This document shows, piece after piece, positions 1 through 5,934 of a stretch of DNA of 6,054 bases; the stretch's first letter is position 1; the number at the start of each line of letters is the position of its first letter. The notes beneath the pieces were generated by a model. That model saw only the letters and a list, made by a program, of their open reading frames with translations. It did no database searches and was not told the DNA's origin. The position numbers and the translations under genes are program-made. Origin of the DNA: Nitrososphaeraceae archaeon (GTDB lineage Archaea > Thermoproteota > Nitrososphaeria > Nitrososphaerales > Nitrososphaeraceae); contig JANWJI010000135.1 in NCBI GenBank assembly GCA_025449515.1, forward strand, positions 1-6,054, read 5' to 3'.

Positions 1-465
1 CTTACCATCAAGATTACTATACATCATACAGATACTGTTAGTGTCATCGTTGCTTGCTCTCTAAATCCTATTGCTGCAGATCTCAAAGGCCTAGTACGGC
101 TTTCAAATGCATTAACTCGTGTAGAGGAGAGACTGCTACGATACATAGAATGCGCGCCCCCATCGCTGTCACTGTCATCGTCCATTCCAGATCATGAATC
201 TTGGATCGTAACGATGTGGCATTTCGGATCCGATTCTCCTAGTGAATACACAGGCGATGAATTCGAAGTCGCATGGGAAGTTGGACAAAATGCCTTGTTT
301 CGAATATACACTAAAGACATGAATGGAGTAACTAGAATCAGAAGAGAGCGACAAGAATATCCTAATAAAAGATTTGATGAGGCAATAGATGAAAAACTAC
401 CTACTGTCATCAAGATGCGCGCGCCACTAACTTCTAACTACATTATGACTATAGAAAATTTGTAG
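1..465 (+). CDS. Hypothetical protein, 5' end outside the window
   Basis: The +1 frame is open from the first base to the TAG at 463-465, giving 154 codons, so the gene starts before the window. The first in-frame ATG is at 214, but the 71 codons before it also look coding, with mixed polar and hydrophobic segments such as AADLKGLVRLSNALTRVEER. Starting at 214 would therefore cut the protein artificially. The C-terminal half is acidic and aromatic (motifs WIVTMWHFGSDSP, EYTGDEFEVAWEVGQNALF) and then strongly charged (RIRRERQEYPNKRFDEAIDEKL). No membrane segment or signal peptide is visible in the part seen. I do not recognise a named family. The pattern looks like a small accessory protein encoded just ahead of replication-type genes of archaeal mobile elements, and the broken replication-like remnant downstream on the same strand fits this. 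The last 20 or so residues could already be degraded. Confidence 0.6.
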   Translation, partial: LTIKITIHHTDTVSVIVACSLNPIAADLKGLVRLSNALTRVEERLLRYIECAPPSLSLSSSIPDHESWIVTMWHFGSDSPSEYTGDEFEVAWEVGQNALFRIYTKDMNGVTRIRRERQEYPNKRFDEAIDEKLPTVIKMRAPLTSNYIMTIENL

Positions 466-466
466 T

Positions 467-690
467 ATGGTGCATCCTCTCTCCTTATCAAGAAAATGCT
501 CTGTTGATGAGGCTTACGATGCAATAAGAAACAGGTTAGATAAGCACAGCCTGTTAAGAAGATTAGACTTCAACCTAACTACATAATCAAATACATTATC
601 AATTCCATAAAGAGGGGAGGATATCTGCCTTTAAGTCTGGAAAAGCTAAAGATAGAAAATCCATCCTTATACAACGTGTTGGCTAAATGA
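467..690 (+). pseudogene. Short ORF broken by a frame change
   Basis: An ATG at 467, two bases after the upstream stop, opens a 39-codon frame (+2) that ends at TAA 584-586. It reads MVHPLSLSRKCSVDEAYDAI and continues with a charged helix. The +1 frame, open from 544, then carries protein-like sequence (YIIKYINSIKRGGY-like residues, LPLSLEKLKIENPSLYNVLAK) to TGA 688-690. The two frames overlap at 544-586, and both halves have ordinary amino-acid composition. The simplest reading is one small gene of about 75 residues with a net minus-one shift around 570-583. The alternative is two unrelated chance ORFs. No family is recognised. Its position between the partial gene and the replication-like remnant suggests it belonged to the same module. 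Confidence 0.35.
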
Positions 691-830
691 AAGTCTCTCT
701 TGCCCGTAATCCGAATCAAATCATGTCGGATTTTCTAGCAAATCCCCGGAGAAGCACATCGAATAAAGCGTTTCTAATACAGATATGCGGCGCGCCAGAT
801 TATAAACATTCCCCAAAATGGGATATTTAA
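687..830 (+). CDS. Small ORF (47 residues) overlapping the previous stop by ATGA
   Basis: The ATG at 687-689 overlaps the TGA at 688-690 of the preceding open frame in an ATGA arrangement, which is typical of translationally coupled genes. The frame runs to TAA 828-830. The peptide begins MKVSLARNPNQIMSDFLANP, continues with a basic Ser/Thr-rich stretch, and ends in CGAPDYKHSPKWDI. It looks like real protein sequence, but 47 residues is short. The protein-like sequence that starts in another frame at about 856 suggests it may be the N-terminal part of the damaged gene downstream, cut off by a frame change. I do not recognise a domain. It could be an intact small gene or the first fragment of the pseudogene; I favour the fragment. 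Confidence 0.3.
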   Translation: MKVSLARNPNQIMSDFLANPRRSTSNKAFLIQICGAPDYKHSPKWDI

Positions 831-855
831 TGAATAAAGTGTTCCTTGGCACTAG

Positions 856-1457
856 CATAAAATTAGGCGTGAGTCTCAGTGTGACGTCACAGTCGTCACA
901 GCGGTCACATAAGCTGACACTGGAAACAATTCTATCGACACGCAGATCTCTCCTCAACAAACAGGCTCAGAAACCATTCAAAATGCAGGAGAAATTTACG
1001 TATTGAATAACCCACAGCTAAAAAACAGCTACTTGCTCATCTAAGAGGTGTAGCACCAACATGGGATACGAATGGTACGCAGGGATCTGAATATGCATAT
1101 ACACTACCGACAATTGAAGAACCTGAAAGAGCGATACAACAACTAACAAATCTAGCCAGAGGACATGCATTATCACAAGGCCGCAACTACATTACATTAG
1201 TCGACATCTCAATGATCATTAACGTCGTACTCTCGACTGCGTCAAAGGAACGTGTAACCATATTCGATCTGTTGCTTGCACATAATGGTAAGATTACTGC
1301 TTCAAAAATAGAGCAGTCGCTGAACATGTCACGTCCGACTGCACGCAATTTGAGCAACTACTTCATGATGACAATATCACATTCTTCCCCGTTGCTTTTA
1401 AGGCCCTGGCAATCACTCAGGTCCTTACATAGACGATACTTGTTCTTGACATTATAG
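856..1457 (+). pseudogene. Remnant of an AAA+/winged-helix replication-type protein
   Basis: Two frames must be joined to give a sensible protein. The +1 frame from 856 reads HKIRRESQCDVTVVTAVT, meets an in-frame TAA at 910-912, and goes on with a polar linker (NNSIDTQISPQQTGSETIQN) to TAA 1042-1044. The +3 frame, open from 1011, carries the recognisable part. It has LLAHLRGVAPTWDTNGTQGS, then IEEPERAIQQLTNLARGHAL and SQGRNYITLVDISMIINVVL, which has the shape of the helical lid that follows an AAA+ core. The segment RVTIFDLLLAHNGKITASKI followed by EQSLNMSRPTARNLS is a winged-helix DNA-binding domain. Such a lid and C-terminal winged helix is known in replication-type ATPases of archaeal mobile elements. 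No Walker A or Walker B is present, so any ATPase core is lost or lies elsewhere. The homology breaks down after about 1345 and the frame ends at TAG 1455-1457. Pseudogene status is clear from the stop and frame change; the family is an inference. Confidence 0.55.
880..909. repeat. Three GTCACA copies at exact 9-base spacing, with a palindrome
   Basis: GTCACA occurs at 886-891, 895-900 and 904-909, each nine bases after the last. The first copy with the bases before it forms the perfect 12-bp palindrome TGTGACGTCACA (880-891). In the +1 frame the array encodes a Val/Thr run (DVTVVTAVT) inside the replication-like remnant, so it may only be a coding tripeptide repeat. Short regularly spaced repeats near a rep-type gene can also be protein-binding iterons. 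The sequence alone does not decide between these. Confidence 0.5.
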
Positions 1458-1696
1458 CAGGTATGAATAAGCTCCAGCCGCAATTGCTGGCATGACGCTG
1501 CAAAGATATCACAGTCATGGCTTAATATCTCATTTGCCGTACTAATGGCCTGCATTGTTACCATTGTGTTATAGTTAAATTTCGCGCCAAACTGATCTAT
1601 CAATCCTATAGCATCATGGATCTCTTCGTTACGGACATATCCGATGCAATTGAATTTCATACATCTTTTTGGTGTGCGGTAGATTATTGTCTTCAC
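1358..1696 (-). CDS. Hypothetical cysteine-rich protein (112 residues)
   Basis: The frame starts at GTG 1694-1696 and ends at TAG 1358-1360. A strong purine-rich site (GGAGG at 1700-1704 on the minus strand) lies three bases before the GTG; this is close but makes GTG the best start. Another option is the ATG at residue 13, which has no site of its own. The protein has eight cysteines, at residues 12, 17, 62, 69, 80, 90, 96 and 106. It has no membrane segment or signal peptide, and its middle is a predicted soluble helical part (EEIHDAIGLIDQFGAKF). The cysteines suggest metal binding or disulfides, but no known zinc-finger spacing is obvious. No family is recognised. Its 3' end overlaps the end of the plus-strand remnant by 100 bases, tail to tail, so the last 33 codons may be foreign sequence read through after the two were joined. 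Its length and ribosome site support a real gene; a chance antisense ORF is possible. Confidence 0.45.
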   Translation of the reverse strand: MKTIIYRTPKRCMKFNCIGYVRNEEIHDAIGLIDQFGAKFNYNTMVTMQAISTANEILSHDCDIFAASCQQLRLELIHTCYNVKNKYRLCKDLSDCQGLKSNGEECDIVIMK

Positions 1697-1699
1697 GTA

Positions 1700-1706
1700 C
1701 CTCCTC
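1700..1706 (-). promoter_or_regulatory. Shine-Dalgarno site of the cysteine-rich ORF
   Basis: The minus strand reads GAGGAGG, followed by TAC and then the GTG start. The core matches the archaeal anti-Shine-Dalgarno well, though three bases is a shorter spacing than usual. It is the main evidence for choosing GTG 1696 over the ATG 12 codons later. Confidence 0.5.
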
Positions 1707-1773
1707 AGGCTTTTACTAGAGGGCGATGAAATATTCTATCTATACTTATCATATCCCATTATAGTCAATATTT

Positions 1774-1974
1774 TTAATGTGGCATGCTGCATATCGTATT
1801 TAGAGACATTTCCGAGATAACCAAAACCAAACCTTGTTCCTTTAACAGCGTAGCGATTGTTACTAGCTTTTCACTCATCCCAACCGGTGCCCCAGGTAGG
1901 CCAACTTTTGATAATCCGGTGCAATAAAAGCTTTGCCCTGTGATAAAACAAATCTGTAAAGGAATAAAATAGAA
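1774..1974 (-). pseudogene. Possible remnant of an ABC transporter ATPase
   Basis: An open minus-strand frame of 66 codons with no good start runs to TAA at 1774-1776. Its centre reads LSKVGLPGAPVGMSEKLVT, then IATLLKEQGLVLVISEMSL. This lines up by eye with the Walker B/D-loop part of branched-chain amino acid or urea-type ABC ATPases, whose usual pattern is PKLLLLDEPVAGMS, then a helix with LLK, then a beta strand before an H-loop (EHDM). Here the Asp-Glu pair of Walker B would be Gly-Ala, one residue is missing, and the H-loop His is absent, as expected of a dead fragment. A PLP-enzyme lysine motif (LSKVGLPG) is a weaker alternative. An open frame of this length can also arise by chance in this composition. 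Confidence 0.22.
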
Positions 1975-1999
1975 TTAATTAAATCACCTCTAGTGATCT

Positions 2000-2131
2000 T
2001 TACCAGTTATCTCCTCGTAGTCTGGCAAGAATGTAAATAACAATCTCAATATGGTTTGATTGTTCCTTTTTCACGGAAGATAATTCATGTAAAATGGTAT
2101 AATCTAAACCATCCTCTAAAGCCTTAAGATT
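2000..2131 (-). pseudogene. Possible C-terminal fragment of an unknown gene
   Basis: A 43-codon open minus-strand frame with no start codon at its upstream end runs to TAA 2000-2002. It has a coding-like composition (ALEDGLDYTILHELSSVKKE, then EIVIYILARLRGDNW). Immediately upstream in another frame is an ATG-initiated run that includes KNMWQKMERRYN. This could be the tail of a small helical protein broken by a frame change, or chance. No family is recognised. Confidence 0.2.
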
Positions 2132-2195
2132 TTAAATTAATATTAATTGTATCTTCTTTCCATCTTCTGCCACATGTTTTTGAATACCATTATGA

Positions 2196-2909
2196 CTATT
2201 TTTTCTGATCTAGTCCCATTTCATGCATAAACTCCTTGAGTAGTTTTGGATCTCGCAGCATCTGCTGAAACACAGATGATATTCTAAATGAGTCTTTCAT
2301 TTTGTTTAGTTGAGGTAAATATTTTGCGTAGTTATAATTATTTGATACAAGTATAATTCCATATACATCATAATTTTTTAATGTCCAGGTATATGATATA
2401 GTTTTTCCGTCTGAATTATAAACTACCTGATATGCAGCAGATCCTGAAAGTTGAGTTTTATTTATACTTGTTATCTTAAAATGCTTATTAATGTAATTAA
2501 TTTGTCCAAGACTATACATATTAAATAATGATTCTTCATTGACCTGGTTTGCTGAGATTGGCAATTCCTGCTTATAGATCGCAATAGCTGCGGGATGTAT
2601 CTTAGATGAATTTATTGATGGCGCAAGAAATGCAACAATATTATATTTACTAATATTTTCTTCTTTTATCCAGCCAGAGGGATAACTTATATTGATTGCA
2701 TTGTTGTATGAGCGCATGCCAATGTCAGAGGTATTTTGTGCCATTCCTAGTTGCAGATTAAACATATACAAGAAGCATATTAGAAGACAGACTATTGCAG
2801 ATAAAAACAGAAGGGAATTAACAGACGATTTATGATTATAGCTTGTATGACCGCCTCTTTCAATTGAAACAATGATATTCGTTTTAAATTTGTATTTTAT
2901 AGCCTCCAA
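2196..2909 (-). CDS. Membrane-anchored PsbP-like protein
   Basis: The 237-residue product has a short basic cytosolic N-terminus, one hydrophobic segment at about residues 30-51 (LLFLSAIVCLLICFLYMFNL), and an extracytoplasmic domain. That domain, about residues 67-212, has the pattern of the archaeal PsbP-like family: NAINISYPSGWIKEE at its start, IVAFLAP soon after, LSGSAAYQVVY in the middle, a WTLKNYDVYGIILV strand, and YLPQLNKMKDSFRISS at the end. A 25-residue helical, charged tail follows. In photosystem II PsbP supports the oxygen-evolving complex, but archaeal members have no known partner, so an extracellular binding role is only a guess. There are many N-x-S/T sites. The start is TTG 2907-2909. 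An in-frame stop just upstream leaves no ATG until residue 49, inside the anchor, and an AGGAG site nine bases before the TTG supports it. It is the last of three closely spaced minus-strand genes. Confidence 0.85.
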   Translation of the reverse strand: MEAIKYKFKTNIIVSIERGGHTSYNHKSSVNSLLFLSAIVCLLICFLYMFNLQLGMAQNTSDIGMRSYNNAINISYPSGWIKEENISKYNIVAFLAPSINSSKIHPAAIAIYKQELPISANQVNEESLFNMYSLGQINYINKHFKITSINKTQLSGSAAYQVVYNSDGKTISYTWTLKNYDVYGIILVSNNYNYAKYLPQLNKMKDSFRISSVFQQMLRDPKLLKEFMHEMGLDQKK

Positions 2910-2918
2910 AAATTTCTA

Positions 2919-2923
2919 CTCCT
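2919..2923 (-). promoter_or_regulatory. Shine-Dalgarno site deciding the TTG start of the PsbP-like gene
   Basis: AGGAG on the minus strand lies nine bases before TTG 2909, inside the 21-base gap to the preceding gene. The spacing is normal and supports a TTG start, as no ATG is available. Confidence 0.5.
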
Positions 2924-2930
2924 ATGTCGC

Positions 2931-3449
2931 TCATTTATTGAAAATAATAGATAATAGACTCGCTAGGAAATGTGACACCCCTATATTATCTATTAATGGC
3001 CTAAAATCTTGACCAAAATGCTCTACACTATCGAGAGTGGTTTTCTGGATCTGAGGATCGAGCGATTTTATCAAATTACTTAAATCGCCAAGCAAACCAT
3101 CTATCTTTGCCAAACGCTCAGGCGCCTTATCTGTTGCTCTAGGAAGAGACTTTATATTATCAAATACCTCCGTCTGAACACCAGGATCATTCTCCATCGT
3201 TCGCATGTTGTTCAATTGGTCTTCAGATGGTTTAAAAGGTCCCTCTTCAGATGGTTTAAAAGGTCCCTCTTCAGATGGTTTAAAAGGTCCCTCTTCAGAT
3301 GGTTTAAAAGGTTCAAATGGGCTACTAATCTGCGGCTCCGGTAAAAAACTAATGGCATACACAACGTGGAAGCCGTTGATTATGATTAAAATCGCTGCTA
3401 GACAGATTATAAAATTCATAACTGTTAATGCTGATCCTAATTTAGGCAA
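2931..3449 (-). CDS. Exported protein with a perfect eight-residue repeat
   Basis: The 172-residue product (counted from TTG 3449) has an N-terminal hydrophobic segment at residues 9-32 followed by VYA-ISF, so it is a signal peptide or N-terminal anchor. Next comes a Pro-rich stretch with the unit EGPFKPSE in nearly four copies (about residues 46-76). After that is a helical, charged domain (about 77-157) and a hydrophobic C-terminal helix (VSHFLASLLSIIF). The repeat region looks like a flexible spacer lifting the helical part from the membrane or wall; this is inference. No named family is recognised. The start is uncertain. TTG 3449 is in frame but has no site at the right distance, ATG 3419 (residue 11) would still give a signal peptide, and the best site-plus-ATG, at 3462, is one base out of frame (see the regulatory entry). 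It is the middle gene of the three, 55 bases after the STAND gene and 21 before the PsbP-like gene. Confidence 0.75.
   Translation of the reverse strand: MPKLGSALTVMNFIICLAAILIIINGFHVVYAISFLPEPQISSPFEPFKPSEEGPFKPSEEGPFKPSEEGPFKPSEDQLNNMRTMENDPGVQTEVFDNIKSLPRATDKAPERLAKIDGLLGDLSNLIKSLDPQIQKTTLDSVEHFGQDFRPLIDNIGVSHFLASLLSIIFNK
3222..3312. repeat. Perfect 24-bp tandem repeat, 3.8 copies
   Basis: Full identical units lie at 3222-3245, 3246-3269 and 3270-3293, and a 19-base partial unit at 3294-3312. The plus-strand unit begins TTCAGATGGTTTAAAAGG and ends TCCCTC. The length is a multiple of three, so copy-number change adds or removes exactly eight residues (EGPFKPSE) from the exported protein. 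No base differs between copies, not even at silent positions, which points to recent expansion or ongoing homogenisation. Confidence 0.97.
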
Positions 3450-3474
3450 ACGAATTGCTCATTTATTATTCCTC
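3442..3474 (-). promoter_or_regulatory. Ribosome site and six-codon ORF overlapping the start of the exported-protein gene
   Basis: On the minus strand GAGGAA (3469-3474) stands six bases before ATG 3460-3462, an ideal arrangement. That ATG opens only MSNSFA and a TAA (3442-3444), one base out of frame with the large gene, and the TTG at 3449 lies inside it. Removing one T from the TTT near 3448-3450 would give MSNSLPKLGSALTVMNFI joined to the signal peptide, a very natural N-terminus. This is either a one-base insertion (real or a sequencing error) or a small upstream ORF used for coupled restart at TTG. Confidence 0.5.
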
Positions 3475-3504
3475 ATACTTATTAAATTTTTATTTTGCAT
3501 TTCA

Positions 3505-5847
3505 TTATTGAATTGAACTTAAATCTAATTCAAATTTTTCTGCATCCACAGTCCGATCTAGTTCTTTTAGCATTACACATGCATTCTCTAAATATTGTCG
3601 GGCTTTTTCATTCATAGCCTTCTTGAGATAAGTCTTCCCAATATATCCCATAGTTATGGCCGCACCGAATTGGTGGCCGACTTTTTCCTCTATTACTAAC
3701 CTTTCTTCATATTTTCTTAAGGCTTCATCATAATCCCCACATTCACAATATAACCTAGCAATACCCATTAGAGTTTCAGCAATAGCCAGTTGATTTTTTA
3801 GGTTCTTAGCTTTTAATAGACTCTGATTATACAATTTTAAGGCAGCATCATACTCTTTTTTAATCCGGTAAATATCTGCAATATTGTATAGCGATTGATA
3901 CAGGTATAATGGGATATCAGCTGCTATTTCATAATGTTGACCATCGGAATTCTCGTTCTTGGATTGTAATATGCTATTCTTAAATAGGCTTAATGAATTA
4001 GAGTATTCATCTAAGGCTAATTCGTATTTCCCCTGTTTTTTCAGAATACCTGCTATTTGATACGTTATTGCAGCAAGAACAGATTCATTCTTTGGTTGTT
4101 GACTATTAAGTAATGATAAACATTCATATAAAATACTTAAGCTTTTGTCGTAACAATTATCAGTAACATCGTAATAATTAGCTAATTCTGATAAAACCTG
4201 AACGTGCAGATAATCATTCTTAACATTAATAGAATATTCAAGAATGTTGTCATAGCTATTCTTGGCTTCATGATATCTTCCTTCCCATATCATGTATACA
4301 TTTCGTGAAAGCTCAAGTATACATTTCATTTTTTTATCGACTTTACCTAATATTTGTGCGTCAATAATTGCTCTCTGATAGCATTTTTCTGCCAAGTCTA
4401 GATCTCCATAGTTAAAAGCCATCCTAGCTATTCTCACATTATGCTCTAATGACTTGTCATTAAAACCTGCTTTATGAAGATAATATGCACAGCCTATTGC
4501 TATGTCATTATAATCTTCGGAACCACTTGTATCGACTTCTTGTATGGAATCTAAATAAAAAGTAGCAACTTTTTTTAAATATGCTTGTCTATATTCATCG
4601 AACAGTCCATTCTCTAGACATTGTTGTATCAGATTATGTTTATACCACAGATATTTTTCCTTTTTCACAAAAAGCCCTGACCTTACAAGTCTTTCTAGGA
4701 AGATATACAAGAAATCGAAATCATAGTCGAGATATCTTGCCAATTCCTTAATTGTTAAAGGCATAGCTAACACAGCTATTTTATTAAGATTAACCTTATC
4801 TGATGGATCGTTACTAAATGATTCTTTCTGCTGGTCTACAAGTTCACACATTTGACCCCTATTGACATTCCCAAATCCTGACTCTTTCGCTTTGGCGATC
4901 CATTCTATATCTGATACTGGCATATTGATCCATTGATTCAAAAGCAGAGGAAAGCCTGATGATTCTTCTTTAATTCTTCTTAAATCTGGATCAAAAAGGT
5001 TTTGTTTTCTTGATAACTTTACCCATTCTCTTATTTCTTCCTCTACCAAACCTGGGACTTCTAGTATGTCCGCTCCTAATTCCTTCAGATTTCTAAGTGC
5101 ATAATCATATAACGCGGAGTTATCATCAGATACATCATACGTTTTGAATGATACCATAATGTGAAATTTCTGTTGAGGCATTCGCTTAACAAAATTTATA
5201 AAAAAATCGATTGATGTTTTTCTTGCAGACTCGAACTGATCAAATATCAATACAAATTCTCTATCGTGAAACTGTTCAGATAATGAGGAAAGTATAGCAA
5301 GGTATGAAGAGAGAGTTTCCTCTTTGTGTTTTGAGATAAAATCTTGTGTTATCGTAACAATAGATTTTTCTCCTTCATAAGTAGTCAAAAATTCTTTTGC
5401 TATCTTAAGAGTTTCTTCTAGTCCTATCTTCTTAGCTACGTCGGTGACAATAGCTGAAGCTATCTCTTTTCCTTTCTGCTTGGCAAATTTTTCTAAAGCA
5501 TTTTTAAGTCGATTTTTTGTAATGTTGACTTTTTCCTCGACTCGTGCCATATTTTGAATTTCATTAATCAAAGCTTCAAGAACAAGGATGAAGGGAAAAA
5601 TCAAAGATTGGGAATTGTTTTCTGATACAGAATTATTATCATAAACACCCATAAAGGGTGGATTATTTGTATTTTTTAGTCGTTTACAAAATTCCTGTAT
5701 TAAAGTAGATTTACCTATTCCTTCTTCCCCAACTATAACAGTGATGCTTTTTTCTTTGTCTATCTCACTGGCTAACCAACGTAATTCTTCATTTCTTCCA
5801 ATGAATACCGTGTTCTTGGTAGTATCTAACTCATGAATCTCAGTCAA
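3505..5847 (-). CDS. STAND-type NTPase with C-terminal TPR repeats
   Basis: The 780-residue protein is soluble. After a short lead with the FIGRNEELRWL motif typical of STAND/AAA ATPases, it has Walker A GEEGIGKST at residues 40-48 and Walker B VLIFDQFE at 199-206. It then has a sensor strand (HIMVSFKTYD, 229-238) and an ESSGFPLLL motif (295-303) like GxPLal of NB-ARC/MalT proteins. The region 350-430 looks like the winged-helix part. About seven TPR repeats follow at roughly 475-501, 510-544, 551-582, 593-625, 650-683, 690-724 and 730-764, with typical residues such as GKYELALDEY and GDYDEALRKYEE. The family uses ATP-driven switching or assembly in signalling, regulation or defence. Here no N-terminal effector and no clear separate DNA-binding domain is seen. 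The Walker A to B spacing is about 157 residues, because of a charged helical insert (about 95-170). The start is TTG 5845-5847: an in-frame stop lies two codons upstream, no site precedes it, and the next Met (66) is past Walker A. It is the first gene of the likely operon. Confidence 0.88.
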   Translation of the reverse strand: MTEIHELDTTKNTVFIGRNEELRWLASEIDKEKSITVIVGEEGIGKSTLIQEFCKRLKNTNNPPFMGVYDNNSVSENNSQSLIFPFILVLEALINEIQNMARVEEKVNITKNRLKNALEKFAKQKGKEIASAIVTDVAKKIGLEETLKIAKEFLTTYEGEKSIVTITQDFISKHKEETLSSYLAILSSLSEQFHDREFVLIFDQFESARKTSIDFFINFVKRMPQQKFHIMVSFKTYDVSDDNSALYDYALRNLKELGADILEVPGLVEEEIREWVKLSRKQNLFDPDLRRIKEESSGFPLLLNQWINMPVSDIEWIAKAKESGFGNVNRGQMCELVDQQKESFSNDPSDKVNLNKIAVLAMPLTIKELARYLDYDFDFLYIFLERLVRSGLFVKKEKYLWYKHNLIQQCLENGLFDEYRQAYLKKVATFYLDSIQEVDTSGSEDYNDIAIGCAYYLHKAGFNDKSLEHNVRIARMAFNYGDLDLAEKCYQRAIIDAQILGKVDKKMKCILELSRNVYMIWEGRYHEAKNSYDNILEYSINVKNDYLHVQVLSELANYYDVTDNCYDKSLSILYECLSLLNSQQPKNESVLAAITYQIAGILKKQGKYELALDEYSNSLSLFKNSILQSKNENSDGQHYEIAADIPLYLYQSLYNIADIYRIKKEYDAALKLYNQSLLKAKNLKNQLAIAETLMGIARLYCECGDYDEALRKYEERLVIEEKVGHQFGAAITMGYIGKTYLKKAMNEKARQYLENACVMLKELDRTVDAEKFELDLSSIQ

Positions 5848-5877
5848 CTTAATTTAGTGTGATACAAGAATGTGTAA

Positions 5878-5887
5878 CTTATTTTTT
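5878..5887 (-). promoter_or_regulatory. Possible TATA box for the three-gene cluster
   Basis: AAAAAATAAG on the minus strand is centred about 35 bases before TTG 5847. Archaeal TATA boxes sit some 25 bases before the transcript start, so the leader would be about ten bases or fewer. This fits the lack of a ribosome site before this TTG. The call is weak because AT-rich motifs are common here. Confidence 0.3.
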
Positions 5888-5934
5888 GCTGAATTTGACA
5901 TATCAGAAAGAGCCAAATTTGCATTGTTTAAGAG

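Larger units (their letters stand above)
1697..2195. other. Gene-poor stretch with short coding remnants
   Basis: About 500 bases lie between the cysteine-rich ORF and the end of the PsbP-like gene. No intact gene, tRNA-like fold, CRISPR or insertion-sequence end was seen. Two short minus-strand open frames with protein-like sequence (1774-1974 and 2000-2131) are listed separately. Base composition becomes more A+T-rich here, including an AT block at about 2129-2151 (TTAAATTAATATTAATT). No oligo-T terminator is visible on the minus strand after the stop at 2196; the longest candidate runs have only four T. Confidence 0.6.

Noticed and set aside
192..413. Minus-strand open frame of 73 codons
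   Set aside because: It lies wholly antisense to the well-supported partial plus-strand gene and has a poor, Ser/Cys-rich composition.
721..960. Minus-strand open frame of 79 codons
   Set aside because: It is antisense to the protein-like plus-strand segments at 687-830 and 856-1043 and has no ribosome site; it looks like a shadow.
818..1006. Plus-strand open frame of 62 codons
   Set aside because: It starts inside another frame and its peptide is Ser/Gln/Lys-rich low-complexity sequence. The +1 frame over the same bases gives more protein-like sequence leading to the recognisable remnant.
1774..1974. PLP-dependent aminotransferase lysine motif (LSKVGLPG)
   Set aside because: The downstream sequence matches an ABC ATPase D-loop pattern better, and no other aminotransferase segment is visible nearby.
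1697..2195. tRNA gene, attachment site or insertion-sequence end
   Set aside because: No cloverleaf arms, CCA-side pattern, terminal inverted repeat or target duplication could be found by eye.
3222..3312. CRISPR-like array
   Set aside because: The units abut without spacers and encode an in-frame peptide repeat, so it is a coding tandem repeat.
3205..3516. Plus-strand open frame of 103 codons
   Set aside because: It is the antisense of the 24-bp repeat and signal-peptide region; its repeats (SSDGLKGP) simply mirror the real gene.
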